From: Candidatus Bathyarchaeota archaeon
GTDB lineage: Archaea; Thermoproteota; Bathyarchaeia; Bathyarchaeales; Bathycorpusculaceae
Direction of reading: 5' to 3'
DNA length: 64,000 nt
NCBI GenBank assembly: GCA_026414485.1
Contig: JAOAIX010000004.1
Coordinates: forward strand, 42,646 to 106,645
A program made the position numbers and the translations under genes. Positions 17,654 through 27,050 of the stretch are shown here, in pieces; the first letter of the stretch is position 1; each line of letters starts with the position of its first letter. The notes below the pieces were generated by a model. The model worked only from the letters and a program-made list of their open reading frames with translations, was not told the origin of the DNA and did not search any database.

Positions 17654-18688
17654 GTGGACTCATTGACGAAAACATTAGTTGAAAAAGAAAAACATGAAAT
17701 ACCATCACATATCCGTGTATCTATAGGTACAGCAATGGTTATAGGGCTTTTAGAAGGTAAACTAGATGTTGCGCCAACAACCGCCTATCTTATGACGTAT
17801 AAAGAAGGTAAATGTACAGCGAACTGTGGTTTTTGTCCTCAAGCTCGAACTAGTCAATGCAAAACTGAGTTATTGTCGAGGGTAACGTGGCCTACGTTTT
17901 CAAGTCGAAGTGTAGTATTATGCGTCACCTCAGCATTTCATTCTAGTAAAATTCGTCGTGTTTGTATTCAAGCTCTGAACTATCCAACTGTTTTTAGCGA
18001 CCTCTGTCGCATAGTTAAAGCCTTAAAACAGCAGATAGAGGTTCCTGTTTCTGTTTCATGTCAGCCCTCAAAAAGAGCTGACCTGCAATGTTTATATGAG
18101 GCTGGTGTGAACAGAATAGGTATCCCTCTGGACGTTGCAACCGAGAAACTTTTCGATTTAATAAAGGGCGCAAAAGCAGGTGGTCCCTACAGGTGGGAGA
18201 ACCAGTTTAGACAACTCAAGGATGCTGTGGAGTTTTTTGGCAAAGGCAACGTTAGTACGCATCTAATCGTAGGATTAGGCGAAACCGAGAAAGAAGCGGT
18301 CGCACTGATTCAACGGTGCACTGACTTGGGTGTGACTTTGGCACTTTTCGCTTTTACCCCTGTTAGAGGAACAATTCTATCAAGTAAACCACAACCCTCT
18401 ATAGAGACATACAGACGTATCCAACTTGCCAGATACTTAATTGTAAACTGTATGACAAGATTTGAAGATATGCACTTTGACAAGAAAGAAAAAATAACAG
18501 CGTTTGGTGTTCCAAAAGAGAAACTACTTCCTATAATTGAGTCTGGAGAGCCTTTTCTCACCTCTGGTTGCCCAGATTGTAACAGACCATTCTACAATGA
18601 AAAACCCAGTGGGCCAATCTATAACTATCCAAGACGCGTCACTACAAAAGAAGCGTTCTTAATCAGCAAGCAACTTACACTAAAATAG
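17654..18688 (+). CDS. Radical SAM protein of the BioB/lipoyl-synthase-like group (possible LipS component)
   Basis: A 344-residue radical SAM enzyme with the CxxxCxxC cluster motif at C54, C58 and C61. A C-terminal CPDC (C306, C309) within GCPDCNRPFYNE may ligate an auxiliary cluster. It resembles archaeal proteins annotated as biotin synthase-like. Two of those, LipS1 and LipS2, together form an alternative lipoyl synthase in Thermococcus. A lipoate-protein ligase gene lies 1.5 kb downstream, which supports a lipoate role. The second LipS component is not in the window. It starts with GTG. Biotin synthesis is the alternative. Confidence 0.65.
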   Translation: MDSLTKTLVEKEKHEIPSHIRVSIGTAMVIGLLEGKLDVAPTTAYLMTYKEGKCTANCGFCPQARTSQCKTELLSRVTWPTFSSRSVVLCVTSAFHSSKIRRVCIQALNYPTVFSDLCRIVKALKQQIEVPVSVSCQPSKRADLQCLYEAGVNRIGIPLDVATEKLFDLIKGAKAGGPYRWENQFRQLKDAVEFFGKGNVSTHLIVGLGETEKEAVALIQRCTDLGVTLALFAFTPVRGTILSSKPQPSIETYRRIQLARYLIVNCMTRFEDMHFDKKEKITAFGVPKEKLLPIIESGEPFLTSGCPDCNRPFYNEKPSGPIYNYPRRVTTKEAFLISKQLTLK

Positions 18689-18705
18689 AAAAGACTATGT
18701 AGAAA

Positions 18706-20046
18706 CTAATTTTCTTGCAGTGTTTTTTCCGCTTTATCCTTAGGTTCAGGGAACTTGGGTTTCTGTCTGGTCACCTGCTCGACAAGCCGCCAGAATTCAG
18801 GCATCGCAAGTCCTTTCTGCAAGTCCTTCAGAAGCTTTTTTACTTGGTAGAAAGCCATTTGTGCTTCGCCTTTATCTAAGTTCTCTTGTGGACCTTTTAT
18901 ATGACGTAATATTTCATCTATCTGCCTAGGCGAAGCACGTATACTTGCTTTCTCCAACAAACTTTGAAGTAAAGTTTGCCCTGTGTTTCTGCCCACGAAC
19001 AGCGAAGTTTCGCGCCCGACAATTTCAGGTGGGAACGGCTCAAACATTAACGGGTGAGACAGTGTTCCTTCCACGTGTTCATCTACTTCATGAGTGAAAG
19101 TGTTATCACCAACAATGGGCTTGTGGAACTGTATAGGTAACGCAAAAGATTTTTCAGCTAACTGGGCAAGTCTGTAGATGCGTTCTAGGTCTACTCCTGT
19201 ATCGATGTTGTAGAGAAGTTCTAAGGCGGTTGCTACTTCCTCAAACGGTGCTAGACCCGCTCTCTCACCAAAGCCCACGACAGTAGTATGTACATATGTT
19301 ACCCCTTCCTCCACCGCTGCAAGGGTATTGGCAGTTGCCAAACCGAAGTCGTTGTGGCAGTGAATTGACAACGGCACGTTCTTTTTAACGGCGTCTGATA
19401 AATCATCTCGGACGTGAGAAATAAGATACCGGGTTGCCAGAGGTCTTAGGAAACCTACTGTATCTGCTAAGGATAGTTTAGTTGCTCCTGCCGCTACTGC
19501 TGCTTCAAAAACTTCTATTATGTCTTCCAAGGTGGTTCTTGACCCGTCTGATAGAACAAAATTAACTTTTAAACCATGTTTTTTGGCGTATTCAATGCTT
19601 TCTACTATGCGCCTGCGGGCTTCTTGTTTTGTGATTTTAAGCCTATACTGAAGATTCAAGCCGTTGAATGGAGCTTCGATGTTAATTTCTTTCATTCCCA
19701 CTTCTAAGCAGGCATCAACATGCGCCTTATTTGCTCCTGCTGAGGCAGTGAGTGTTGATTTCTCAAAACTTTCATTCACGATGCGTTTGACGGCCCGTTT
19801 CTCTTCTTCTGTTAAACCTGGAAAGCCAATGTTTATAACAGCTATGCCTGTTTCATCCATCATTTTGGCAAGTTTAAGTTTCTCTACGTATGTTAGAAAG
19901 ACTGTGGGTGCTTTGATGCCTTCGCGGAAACTCTCATCAACCATGTAAACTCTTTCAGGCAGTTTAGGCGGCAGATTTTTGCGAAGGCGATTATAATTAG
20001 CAATTAAGCCTTGAGCTTCCATTTTTTTAAAGATAGTCTTTCTCAT
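18706..20046 (-). CDS. DRE-TIM metallolyase (isopropylmalate/homocitrate/Re-citrate synthase-like)
   Basis: A protein of about 446 residues condensing acetyl-CoA with an unknown 2-oxoacid. The TIM barrel carries [11 protein letters not shown] in place of the usual DTTLRDGEQ. It also has the metal-binding HCHNDFGLA and the family GFGERAG and [16 protein letters not shown] segments. It lacks a recognisable C-terminal LeuA regulatory domain, so feedback by leucine is unlikely. The altered N-terminal motif makes leucine synthesis uncertain; homocitrate, citramalate or Re-citrate synthesis are alternatives. I chose the ATG at 20046; a TTG six codons upstream is possible. It is convergent with the radical SAM gene and divergent from lplA. 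Confidence 0.72.
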   Translation of the reverse strand: MRKTIFKKMEAQGLIANYNRLRKNLPPKLPERVYMVDESFREGIKAPTVFLTYVEKLKLAKMMDETGIAVINIGFPGLTEEEKRAVKRIVNESFEKSTLTASAGANKAHVDACLEVGMKEINIEAPFNGLNLQYRLKITKQEARRRIVESIEYAKKHGLKVNFVLSDGSRTTLEDIIEVFEAAVAAGATKLSLADTVGFLRPLATRYLISHVRDDLSDAVKKNVPLSIHCHNDFGLATANTLAAVEEGVTYVHTTVVGFGERAGLAPFEEVATALELLYNIDTGVDLERIYRLAQLAEKSFALPIQFHKPIVGDNTFTHEVDEHVEGTLSHPLMFEPFPPEIVGRETSLFVGRNTGQTLLQSLLEKASIRASPRQIDEILRHIKGPQENLDKGEAQMAFYQVKKLLKDLQKGLAMPEFWRLVEQVTRQKPKFPEPKDKAEKTLQEN

Positions 20047-20226
20047 TTTTTGTACACAATCCAATAAATTCTGGATTCACAAGGTTTGATTATTATTTTG
20101 CGTATATATAAAAATAGCACAAATGCAGTATACAGTTTTTATTGAATATTTTTTCTTGTCTGGCGTGTTCAGCTATTTATAGTTGCTTGTTCTTAAAGAA
20201 GTCATGTTGTTAATGGGTGAAGTTGC

Positions 20227-21039
20227 ATGAGAGTGTGGCGGTTACTTAGGCTTGAAAGTTTTCACCCTTTTATGAATATGGCTATCGACGAGGCTATTTT
20301 GCGTGCTCGCATTGCGGGGACTGTCCCTGATACGTTGAGGTTTTATCGTTGGCAGCCTTCAGCTGTGTCGATTGGAAGGTTTCAGAAAATAGAGAATGAG
20401 GTCAATTTGGAAAACTGTCAAAGACTGGGGGTTGAAGTTGTTAGGCGAGTTAGTGGCGGCGGCACTGTCTATCATGATTCTGAGGGTGAGGTAACCTACA
20501 GTGTGGTTGCTAAGACCGAAAATTTGGGCACTAAGGATTTAGCGGAAGTTTACTCAAAAATTTACTCGGCTATGAGCCATGCGTTACGATTGATGGGTAT
20601 AGTTGCAGATTATAATGGAGGTGACTCTAAAAATTGTCCTAATTTGACTGTTAACGGTAAAAAAATTTCTGGGAGTGCTCAAGCTAACAAAAGCGGCGTT
20701 GTTTTACAGCATGGGACATTACTACTAAATGTTGATTTACCAAAGATGTTCACTCTGTTGCGTGTACCTTGGGCGAGTTCATGTATGCAGGTGGTTAATG
20801 TGGCAAAAAATAAAATAACAAGTGTCCAAAACGAGTTGGGTCACACCATTAGGCCTGAGACGGTTGCGAACGCTATGGCGCATGGCTTCGCAGTGGCGCT
20901 TGGGATTCAAGTTGTAGAAGATGTGCAGACAGTCAAGGATGAATTGACCACTGCAGAGCGTGAACTGGCAGAAAAACTCTATAGGGAAAAGTATGCAACT
21001 GACAAATGGAACTTCAACGGTGAAAGCAATTTAGGTTAA
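20227..21039 (+). CDS. lplA: Lipoate-protein ligase A family protein
   Basis: A 270-residue BPL/LplA-fold protein that activates and attaches lipoate or octanoate to acceptor lysines. RRVSGGGTVYHD (about residues 73-84) and the catalytic-lysine segment NGKKISGSAQ (about 143-152) are plain. The C-terminal ELAEKLYREKYATDKWNF resembles the small accessory domain (LplB-like) fused on. The nearby radical SAM gene suggests a joint lipoate assembly path. No lipoyl-domain protein is in the window. The last 4 bases overlap the convergent cysS end. Confidence 0.85.
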   Translation: MRVWRLLRLESFHPFMNMAIDEAILRARIAGTVPDTLRFYRWQPSAVSIGRFQKIENEVNLENCQRLGVEVVRRVSGGGTVYHDSEGEVTYSVVAKTENLGTKDLAEVYSKIYSAMSHALRLMGIVADYNGGDSKNCPNLTVNGKKISGSAQANKSGVVLQHGTLLLNVDLPKMFTLLRVPWASSCMQVVNVAKNKITSVQNELGHTIRPETVANAMAHGFAVALGIQVVEDVQTVKDELTTAERELAEKLYREKYATDKWNFNGESNLG

Positions 21040-22460
21040 CCTTTTTCTTTCTTCCATCTGATACCTTGCGGTGTATCTTCAAGAGTTATACCCATAAATC
21101 TGAGTTTCTGGCGGATTTCATCAGCAGTTTTCCAGTCTTTAGCCTTGCGCGCCTCTTCACGTTGTTTTATGAGTGCTTCTACTTCTTGAGGTAATTTTTC
21201 CTGCTCAGCTTTAGGTATTACTCCTAAAACTTTGTCAAAGTCAGATATGAGTTGGTTAACTTTGACGGCTTCTTCTTTGGTTATCGCATTGATATCCAGC
21301 AAATTGTTGATTTCTCGTACGAAATCAAACAGTTCTGCTAATGCCACGCTGATGTTGAGATCATCATCCATGGCTTCACTGAAACCTGCTTGCACTTTGT
21401 ATATTAGCTGAGTCAGTTTTTCTCCGATAGTTTTACCGTTTGCGTCTTGAAGTCGACGTTGTAAATTTTTGAGTCGTTCAATGGCGCTTTTTGCAGCGTT
21501 TAACCCTTCAAACGTGAAGTTAAACTGTTGGCGGTAATGGGTAGATAAAAGTAAATATCTAATTGCCAATGGATCATACCCTTTATTGAGCAGATCCCGA
21601 AGGGTGTAAAAGTTGCCAAAACGCTTTGACATTTTTTTTCCTTCAACCAGTAAGTGTTCATTGTGCATCCAATAGCGGACGAAAGGTTTACCTGTAGCGG
21701 CTTCACTTTGGGCGATTTCGTTTTCATGGTGGGGAAACATATTGTCAATTCCACCGCAGTGTATGTCGAATGTTTCGCCTAAGTATTTCATGCTCATAGC
21801 TGAGCATTCAATGTGCCAACCGGGTCTGCCCTTGCCCAATTCAGTTTCCCAGAAAACGTCTCCATCTTCAGGAGTATATGCCTTCCAAAGGGCAAAATCC
21901 CGCGCCTCTTCTTTGGCGTACTCGTCTTGTTTCACTCTAGCACCTGCTTTGAGCTTTTGAGTTTTAATGTGACTGAGTTTACCGTAGGCCAAAAATTTGC
22001 TGATGTCATAGTAGATGCTGTTGTCCTCACCTCGATAGGCGATACCTTTTTCGAGAAGAGTTTTGATTATGCTGACCATTTCTGGGATGTGCTCAGTTGC
22101 TCGTGGATAAACATCAGCTGGTTCAACGTTGAGAGTTTTTATATCTTCAAAGAAGGCTTTAATATAAAAGTCCGTGTATTCTTTAAGTGGTTTTCGCTGT
22201 TTTTGGCTGCCTCTTATGGTTTTATCGTCAACATCTGTTAAATTCATAACATGTGTAACCTTGAAACCTCTATGTTTCAACCAACGTTTTAAGAGATCCT
22301 CAAAAAGGAAGGCACGAAAATTTCCGATATGGGCATAGTCGTAGACTGTTGGTCCACAAGTATACATACGCACTTTCCCCTCTTCAAGAGGGGAAAAATT
22401 TTCTTTTTGACGTGTAAGAGTGTTAAAAATGCGTATGTTTGATCCTTTTGTTGTGTCCAT
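21036..22460 (-). CDS. cysS: Cysteinyl-tRNA synthetase
   Basis: A class I synthetase of 474 residues. The HIGH motif is HIGN within YDYAHIGNFRAF, and KMSKS is KMSKRFGN. Zinc ligands include the CGPTVYD cysteine and the WHIECSAM and HHENE regions. I chose the ATG at 22460; a TTG seven codons upstream would add a short extension. Its end overlaps the lplA end by four bases in a tail-to-tail arrangement. Confidence 0.94.
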   Translation of the reverse strand: MDTTKGSNIRIFNTLTRQKENFSPLEEGKVRMYTCGPTVYDYAHIGNFRAFLFEDLLKRWLKHRGFKVTHVMNLTDVDDKTIRGSQKQRKPLKEYTDFYIKAFFEDIKTLNVEPADVYPRATEHIPEMVSIIKTLLEKGIAYRGEDNSIYYDISKFLAYGKLSHIKTQKLKAGARVKQDEYAKEEARDFALWKAYTPEDGDVFWETELGKGRPGWHIECSAMSMKYLGETFDIHCGGIDNMFPHHENEIAQSEAATGKPFVRYWMHNEHLLVEGKKMSKRFGNFYTLRDLLNKGYDPLAIRYLLLSTHYRQQFNFTFEGLNAAKSAIERLKNLQRRLQDANGKTIGEKLTQLIYKVQAGFSEAMDDDLNISVALAELFDFVREINNLLDINAITKEEAVKVNQLISDFDKVLGVIPKAEQEKLPQEVEALIKQREEARKAKDWKTADEIRQKLRFMGITLEDTPQGIRWKKEKG

Positions 22461-22808
22461 TGTTGACCATGTGAAGTACAATTTGGATATTATTTAAGCG
22501 TTCCAGTAAATTTCTTTTGCTTGATGTTATAACTTTCAATTTGTTAGCTCTTGTTACTTTTCTTCAATAATGTAAGCGCAAAATACCTGTGTTTTTGTTG
22601 TTCATCCTAAATTAACACTAAACAAGTGCCTTTTACTTTTATAATTATCTTATTTTTAAACATAAACGGTATATAAAAGAATTAGCGGGGATGCGGTAGG
22701 GGCAGAGTTAACCTGTTTTGTTCTATCCTTTTGCTTTTATTGGATCCTTTTTTAAGGCGGGCACACCCATCTTCGATGTTCTTGATTTTTATACAAATGG
22801 TTATTTAT
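22461..22808. other. Gene-poor AT-rich intergenic stretch
   Basis: About 350 bases between divergent cysS and the acyl-CoA synthetase gene hold no convincing frame. A strong TATA-like ATATAAAAG lies at 22671-22679, about 220 bases before the downstream gene. It could drive a long leader or an unrecognised small RNA. I see no tRNA, SRP RNA or RNase P signature here. Confidence 0.4.
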
Positions 22809-22848
22809 GGAATATTTATCAAGAAGAGACTGGTTATGTTTACATAAC
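22809..22848 (+). promoter_or_regulatory. Candidate promoter with a perfect 16-base palindrome
   Basis: A TATA-like GGAATATTTATC at 22809-22820 is followed at 22833-22848 by GTTATGT-TT-ACATAAC, a perfect 7-base inverted repeat with a 2-base centre. The palindrome covers the expected transcription start, about 25 bases after the TATA element. That is a usual place for an archaeal repressor site. It lies 50 bases before the TTG start of the acyl-CoA synthetase gene. The regulator is unknown. Confidence 0.5.
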
Positions 22849-22897
22849 ATTTTAATTTCTGCCCTTTCACGACGCTAAGCTGTAAGGGTGTTTACAG

Positions 22898-25717
22898 TTG
22901 GCGACTTTAAACCTCGACAAAATATTTAACCCAAAAAGTGTAGCCATAATTGGTGCAAGCGATACTGAAGGTTCAGTGGGCTACGCAATAGTAAAAAATT
23001 TTACTAACTCAGGCTATCTAGGGAGAGTCTACTACGTCAACATTCGTAAATCTGAAATTCTCGGAGTGAAAACTTATCCTTCTGTAGAACAAATTCCTGA
23101 ATCTGTGGACCTCGCCATTATAGCTACCCCTGCAAAAACGGTTCCTGATGTGGTGGAGGAATGTGGTCGTGCAGGGGTAAAAGGAGTAATTATTGTTTCT
23201 GCTGGCTTCAAAGAAACAGGGGCTGAAGGCAAGGCCTTAGAGGAAAAAATTCTTTATGTAGCCAAAAAATATGGTTTACGAGTTATAGGTCCCAACTGTA
23301 TAGGGGTTATTCGTCCTTCAATAAATCTCAACGCTACTTTTGTGGACAAGATGCCAAAACCAGGTAAAGTTGCTTTTCTTAGCCAAAGTGGCGCGTTGGG
23401 TTCCGCAATTCTTGACTGGGCTATTCACGAAAACATCGGCTTCAGCAACTTTGTTTCTGTTGGCTCCATGATCGACGTGGATTTTGGGGATCTCATTGAT
23501 TTTTTTGGCACCGACCCTAAAACCAAAAGTATTCTTATGTATGTGGAAGGTATAACAGAAGCCCGAAAATTTATGAGTGCTGCACGGCACTTTGCAAGAA
23601 CTAAACCTATTATAGTCGTTAAGTCTGGCCGGTTCAATGAAAGCGCCAAAGCTGCGGCTTCACACACTGGTTCTCTCTCAGGGGAAGACGCCATCTACAA
23701 CGCCGCTTTCAAACGCGCAGGGATAGTACGCGTCGACGAGATTGCCGATTTATTTAATGCTGCAGAGGTTTTAGGTACGCAGCCTTTACCCCGAGGACCA
23801 AGATTAGCTATAATTACAAATGCTGGTGGACCAGGTGTGATGACTACTGACTCTCTGATTGCGCGCGGTGGGCAGTTAGCTAAGCTGAGTCAGAAAACTT
23901 TTGATACCCTCAACAGTGTTTTACCGCCGTTTTGGAGCCGTGGTAATCCCATCGATGTTTTAGGAGACGCTAAAGCCGATCGTTATAAAGTTGCAGTTGA
24001 AGCTTGTTTAAATGATGAAAACATCGATGGCATACTTGTGATTTTTACCCAACAAGCCGTGTCTGCAGCAGTTGACATCGCAAAGAATATTGTTGAGTTA
24101 GTTCAGAGCAAGACATACCAAAACAAAACCATTTTGACTAGCTTTATGGGATACGACGCAGTAGATGAGGCAAATCGCATCCTCAACGCCAACAACATAC
24201 CTACTTATTCCACTCCTGAACAGGCCATTAAAACTTATATGTACATGTACCAATATCAGCGTAATCTTGAATTGATCTATGAAACTCCTGAAGAATTGTC
24301 TGTAGACGTGGCACCGCCAAAACGCCCCATAAACGTCATCCTTAGAAGTGCTGCATTAGAAAATCGAGATGTCCTAACTGAAGACGAAGCGAAAAAAATT
24401 CTCAAGTACTACAACTTTCCTGTTATAGAAACCGCAGTTGCCAATAATGTAGAGGAAGCCATCGCTTATGCTCAAAAGATGGGTTTCCCTGTTGTCTTAA
24501 AGATTCTATCTCCACAAATTATACACAAAAGCGACGCTGGCGGTGTAATCCTTAACGTTAACTCTCCTGCTGAAGTAAGAGAAGCCTTTGGTACGCTGAT
24601 ACAACGTGCCACCGCATACAACCCTGAGGCTCAAATAATTGGTGTGACTGTACAACCAATGGTGCAGAAACAAGGTCATGAGATAATAATTGGCGCTAAA
24701 ACTGACCCTCTTTTTGGTCCTATAATTCTTTTCGGGATGGGAGGTGTTGGTGTGGAACTTTTCAAAGATTATGCCATAGGTCTTCCACCGTTAAACACAA
24801 CTCTTATCAGAAGGATGCTGGAGGAAACCAAAGTTTACCAACTCCTTAAAGGTTACCGTAACTATCCACCTGTTGACATCAAAAAACTTGAAGAAACTTT
24901 ATTGTTGTTCTCGCAATTGCTGATGGATTTTCCGCAAATAAAAGAAATAGACGTAAACCCTCTTTTATTAAATGCCAATGAAGCCTGCATCTTAGACGCT
25001 CGAATTGTAGTTGATAAAGAGCGCTCTTGTAGAAAACTTGAGCCTCATGAACACATGGTCATTAGCCCCTACCCCAAGAAATATGAAAAACTTTGGTCTC
25101 TCAAAAACGGGGAAACTGTCTTACTGCGACCCATAAAACCTGAAGATGAGCCTCTTTGGCTTGAAATGTTTCAAAGCCTCAGCGAAGAATCCATTCGTTA
25201 CCGCTTTTTCCAAATGCTCAAAGATACTCCTCATGAAGTTCGCGTGCGCTATTGCAATATAGACTACGACAGAGAAATCGCTATTGTGGCAGAACTTACC
25301 CAAAAAGGTCAAAGAAAAATCCTTGGCGTCACCCGTCTAAGCATTGAACCTGACGGTAAAAGCGGTGAAATCGCTTTCCTTGTAGCTGACCCATGGCAGG
25401 GCTTAGGGTTAGGCACAAAAATGGTGGATTACGTCTTAGACATAGCTAAAGAAATGAAGGTTGAAACCGTTTACTGCATCATGCTGCCTGATAACTATCG
25501 TGCATTAAGTTTAACAAAGAAGATGGGTTTTAGCATTGAATATTCAAACGATGGCACGGTGAGAGGTATTTTGGATCTCAAGGCAGAAGATGCAATAGAA
25601 CAATGTAGCAACCCTCAAAAATCTGCAGGAAATCAAAATGAAAAAACTAAAAATGGTTTGCTAAAGCAGGAAGAAAAAGTTGGAGTTAGACAAGCTGAAG
25701 GAATAGCTTCCGCTTAA
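22898..25717 (+). CDS. ADP-forming acyl-CoA synthetase fused to a GNAT acetyltransferase domain
   Basis: A 939-residue protein. Residues about 8-460 are the CoA-binding/ligase (alpha) part with GIGASDTEG-like and GPNCIGV motifs and the phospho-histidine loop AASHTGSLSGED with H256. About 480-705 is the ATP-grasp (beta) part. About 745-890 is a GNAT domain (EIAFLVADPWQGLGLGTKMV). ADP-forming synthetases make ATP from acyl-CoA in anaerobic archaea. The same architecture with GNAT occurs in Pat/YfiQ protein acetyltransferases, whose synthetase part has usually lost the histidine. Here it is kept, so both activities are possible. It starts at TTG seven bases after GGGTG. Confidence 0.87.
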   Translation: MATLNLDKIFNPKSVAIIGASDTEGSVGYAIVKNFTNSGYLGRVYYVNIRKSEILGVKTYPSVEQIPESVDLAIIATPAKTVPDVVEECGRAGVKGVIIVSAGFKETGAEGKALEEKILYVAKKYGLRVIGPNCIGVIRPSINLNATFVDKMPKPGKVAFLSQSGALGSAILDWAIHENIGFSNFVSVGSMIDVDFGDLIDFFGTDPKTKSILMYVEGITEARKFMSAARHFARTKPIIVVKSGRFNESAKAAASHTGSLSGEDAIYNAAFKRAGIVRVDEIADLFNAAEVLGTQPLPRGPRLAIITNAGGPGVMTTDSLIARGGQLAKLSQKTFDTLNSVLPPFWSRGNPIDVLGDAKADRYKVAVEACLNDENIDGILVIFTQQAVSAAVDIAKNIVELVQSKTYQNKTILTSFMGYDAVDEANRILNANNIPTYSTPEQAIKTYMYMYQYQRNLELIYETPEELSVDVAPPKRPINVILRSAALENRDVLTEDEAKKILKYYNFPVIETAVANNVEEAIAYAQKMGFPVVLKILSPQIIHKSDAGGVILNVNSPAEVREAFGTLIQRATAYNPEAQIIGVTVQPMVQKQGHEIIIGAKTDPLFGPIILFGMGGVGVELFKDYAIGLPPLNTTLIRRMLEETKVYQLLKGYRNYPPVDIKKLEETLLLFSQLLMDFPQIKEIDVNPLLLNANEACILDARIVVDKERSCRKLEPHEHMVISPYPKKYEKLWSLKNGETVLLRPIKPEDEPLWLEMFQSLSEESIRYRFFQMLKDTPHEVRVRYCNIDYDREIAIVAELTQKGQRKILGVTRLSIEPDGKSGEIAFLVADPWQGLGLGTKMVDYVLDIAKEMKVETVYCIMLPDNYRALSLTKKMGFSIEYSNDGTVRGILDLKAEDAIEQCSNPQKSAGNQNEKTKNGLLKQEEKVGVRQAEGIASA

Positions 25718-25727
25718 TAGGTTCACC

Positions 25728-27050
25728 TCAAACGAAATTCACGGTTAAGTAATGGGTAGAACAAGAGATGCATGGGTCATAAGCCCTAACTAGCATCTCA
25801 AGTGTCAATTCTACCTCTTTAGGTGTTTTATCGAGGATTTTTGGTATGAGTGCTTTCATGTCTAACTCTATGTTACCGTGGTTCTGATTGGTGGGTATTA
25901 TGCAATTTGCTTTTGTGCAAACTCCTTTGGCATTGTAGGTGTAGTCGTGGAAAAGTATTCCTCTTGGGACTTCAACTGCTCCAACACCAGATCCCGCCTT
26001 GATTTTTATGTCTAGTTTATGGTATTCTGGCTGTGGCTTTAAACCTGTAGCTTCCAATTCATCTATTAAACGGATTGAATCTTCTACACTGTGAGCTATC
26101 TCTACAAGTTGTGCAATATTGTTCATGAAGGGGTTGTGGCAAATCGGTTTTAAGCCAAATATCCCTGCTACTTTTTTGCCAAAAGGCGACAGTTTCTCAT
26201 AGTTGAGGTTGAACCTCGCGAGTGCACCTACCATGTAAGAGTCACGAGCATGCTTTGCTCTTTTTGCTGTGGATATCGGTACGATGTACTCATTAGTGTA
26301 TGAAAGATACTCTTTTACCGGCGCATTACCAGTGTCGGTTGAAGCTAGCTGTCCATCATAGAGTGCATATTCGTCGGCGCTGGTTAAACCGATGAACTCT
26401 GTTTCTCTTTTAAAATCAGGAAACTTTGCGGTACTCTCAACAAGATTAGCCACCGCTTCAATACTTGAAAGCGAATCTTGAAGTCTCTTGCGCAAAGCTA
26501 CCAATTCTTTCATCGTTGGTATCTTCGAAAAACCCCCAGGTATTAACCTTTGAGGGTGTGTCGTTCTTCCACAAATAACGTTAGACATTTCATTTGCCAT
26601 TCTGTGCAGGCTCAGAACAGTTTTCACTTCAGTTGGGTTCGATGTTGCCAAGGGGATAACTGAACCTACACCAAGTAAATCTGGCAGAACCAAAAACCCA
26701 ATGTGTAAGATGTGACTCTGCAGGTTTTCAGCGTGCAATGCCAGCTTCCTTAATTTTAGGTCTTGTTCACTTATAGTTATGCCCATCGCTGCTTCTGTGG
26801 CCTTTAGCGAAGCCAATGTGTGCCCGATGCTGCAGATACCGCATATACGAGAAGTTATGTGGTGCAGTTCGTTCCAGTGGCGACCCACAACCATAGCCTC
26901 AAAAAATCGTGGTGCCTCAGGAATACTCCACTCGCACTTCTCTAATGTACCGTTTTTTACGTTTACATAGATGTTACCGTGGCCTTCTACTCTTGTAACG
27001 TAGTGCACTTTAATTTCCAAATTTTTTTCACAGCCTTTTTCGTCTTTCAT
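25728..27050 (-). CDS. hydA: [NiFe]-hydrogenase large subunit, group 3b-like (HydA)
   Basis: A 440-residue large subunit binding the NiFe centre through RICGICSIGH (C70, C73) and DPCISCSTH (C427, C430, H433). Only seven residues follow the final histidine, shorter than the usual cleaved C-terminal tail. Together with HydD and HydBG it should form a cytoplasmic NAD(P)-linked hydrogenase of the sulfhydrogenase type. It is the last gene of a three-gene operon and overlaps hydD by four bases (ATGA). It is convergent with the acyl-CoA synthetase gene. Confidence 0.9.
   Translation of the reverse strand: MKDEKGCEKNLEIKVHYVTRVEGHGNIYVNVKNGTLEKCEWSIPEAPRFFEAMVVGRHWNELHHITSRICGICSIGHTLASLKATEAAMGITISEQDLKLRKLALHAENLQSHILHIGFLVLPDLLGVGSVIPLATSNPTEVKTVLSLHRMANEMSNVICGRTTHPQRLIPGGFSKIPTMKELVALRKRLQDSLSSIEAVANLVESTAKFPDFKRETEFIGLTSADEYALYDGQLASTDTGNAPVKEYLSYTNEYIVPISTAKRAKHARDSYMVGALARFNLNYEKLSPFGKKVAGIFGLKPICHNPFMNNIAQLVEIAHSVEDSIRLIDELEATGLKPQPEYHKLDIKIKAGSGVGAVEVPRGILFHDYTYNAKGVCTKANCIIPTNQNHGNIELDMKALIPKILDKTPKEVELTLEMLVRAYDPCISCSTHYLTVNFV

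Noticed and set aside
22671..22800. Possible stable RNA after the ATATAAAAG promoter
   Set aside because: A G-rich stretch follows the promoter, but I found no tRNA, RNase P, SRP or C/D box signature, so it stays an unassigned intergenic region.
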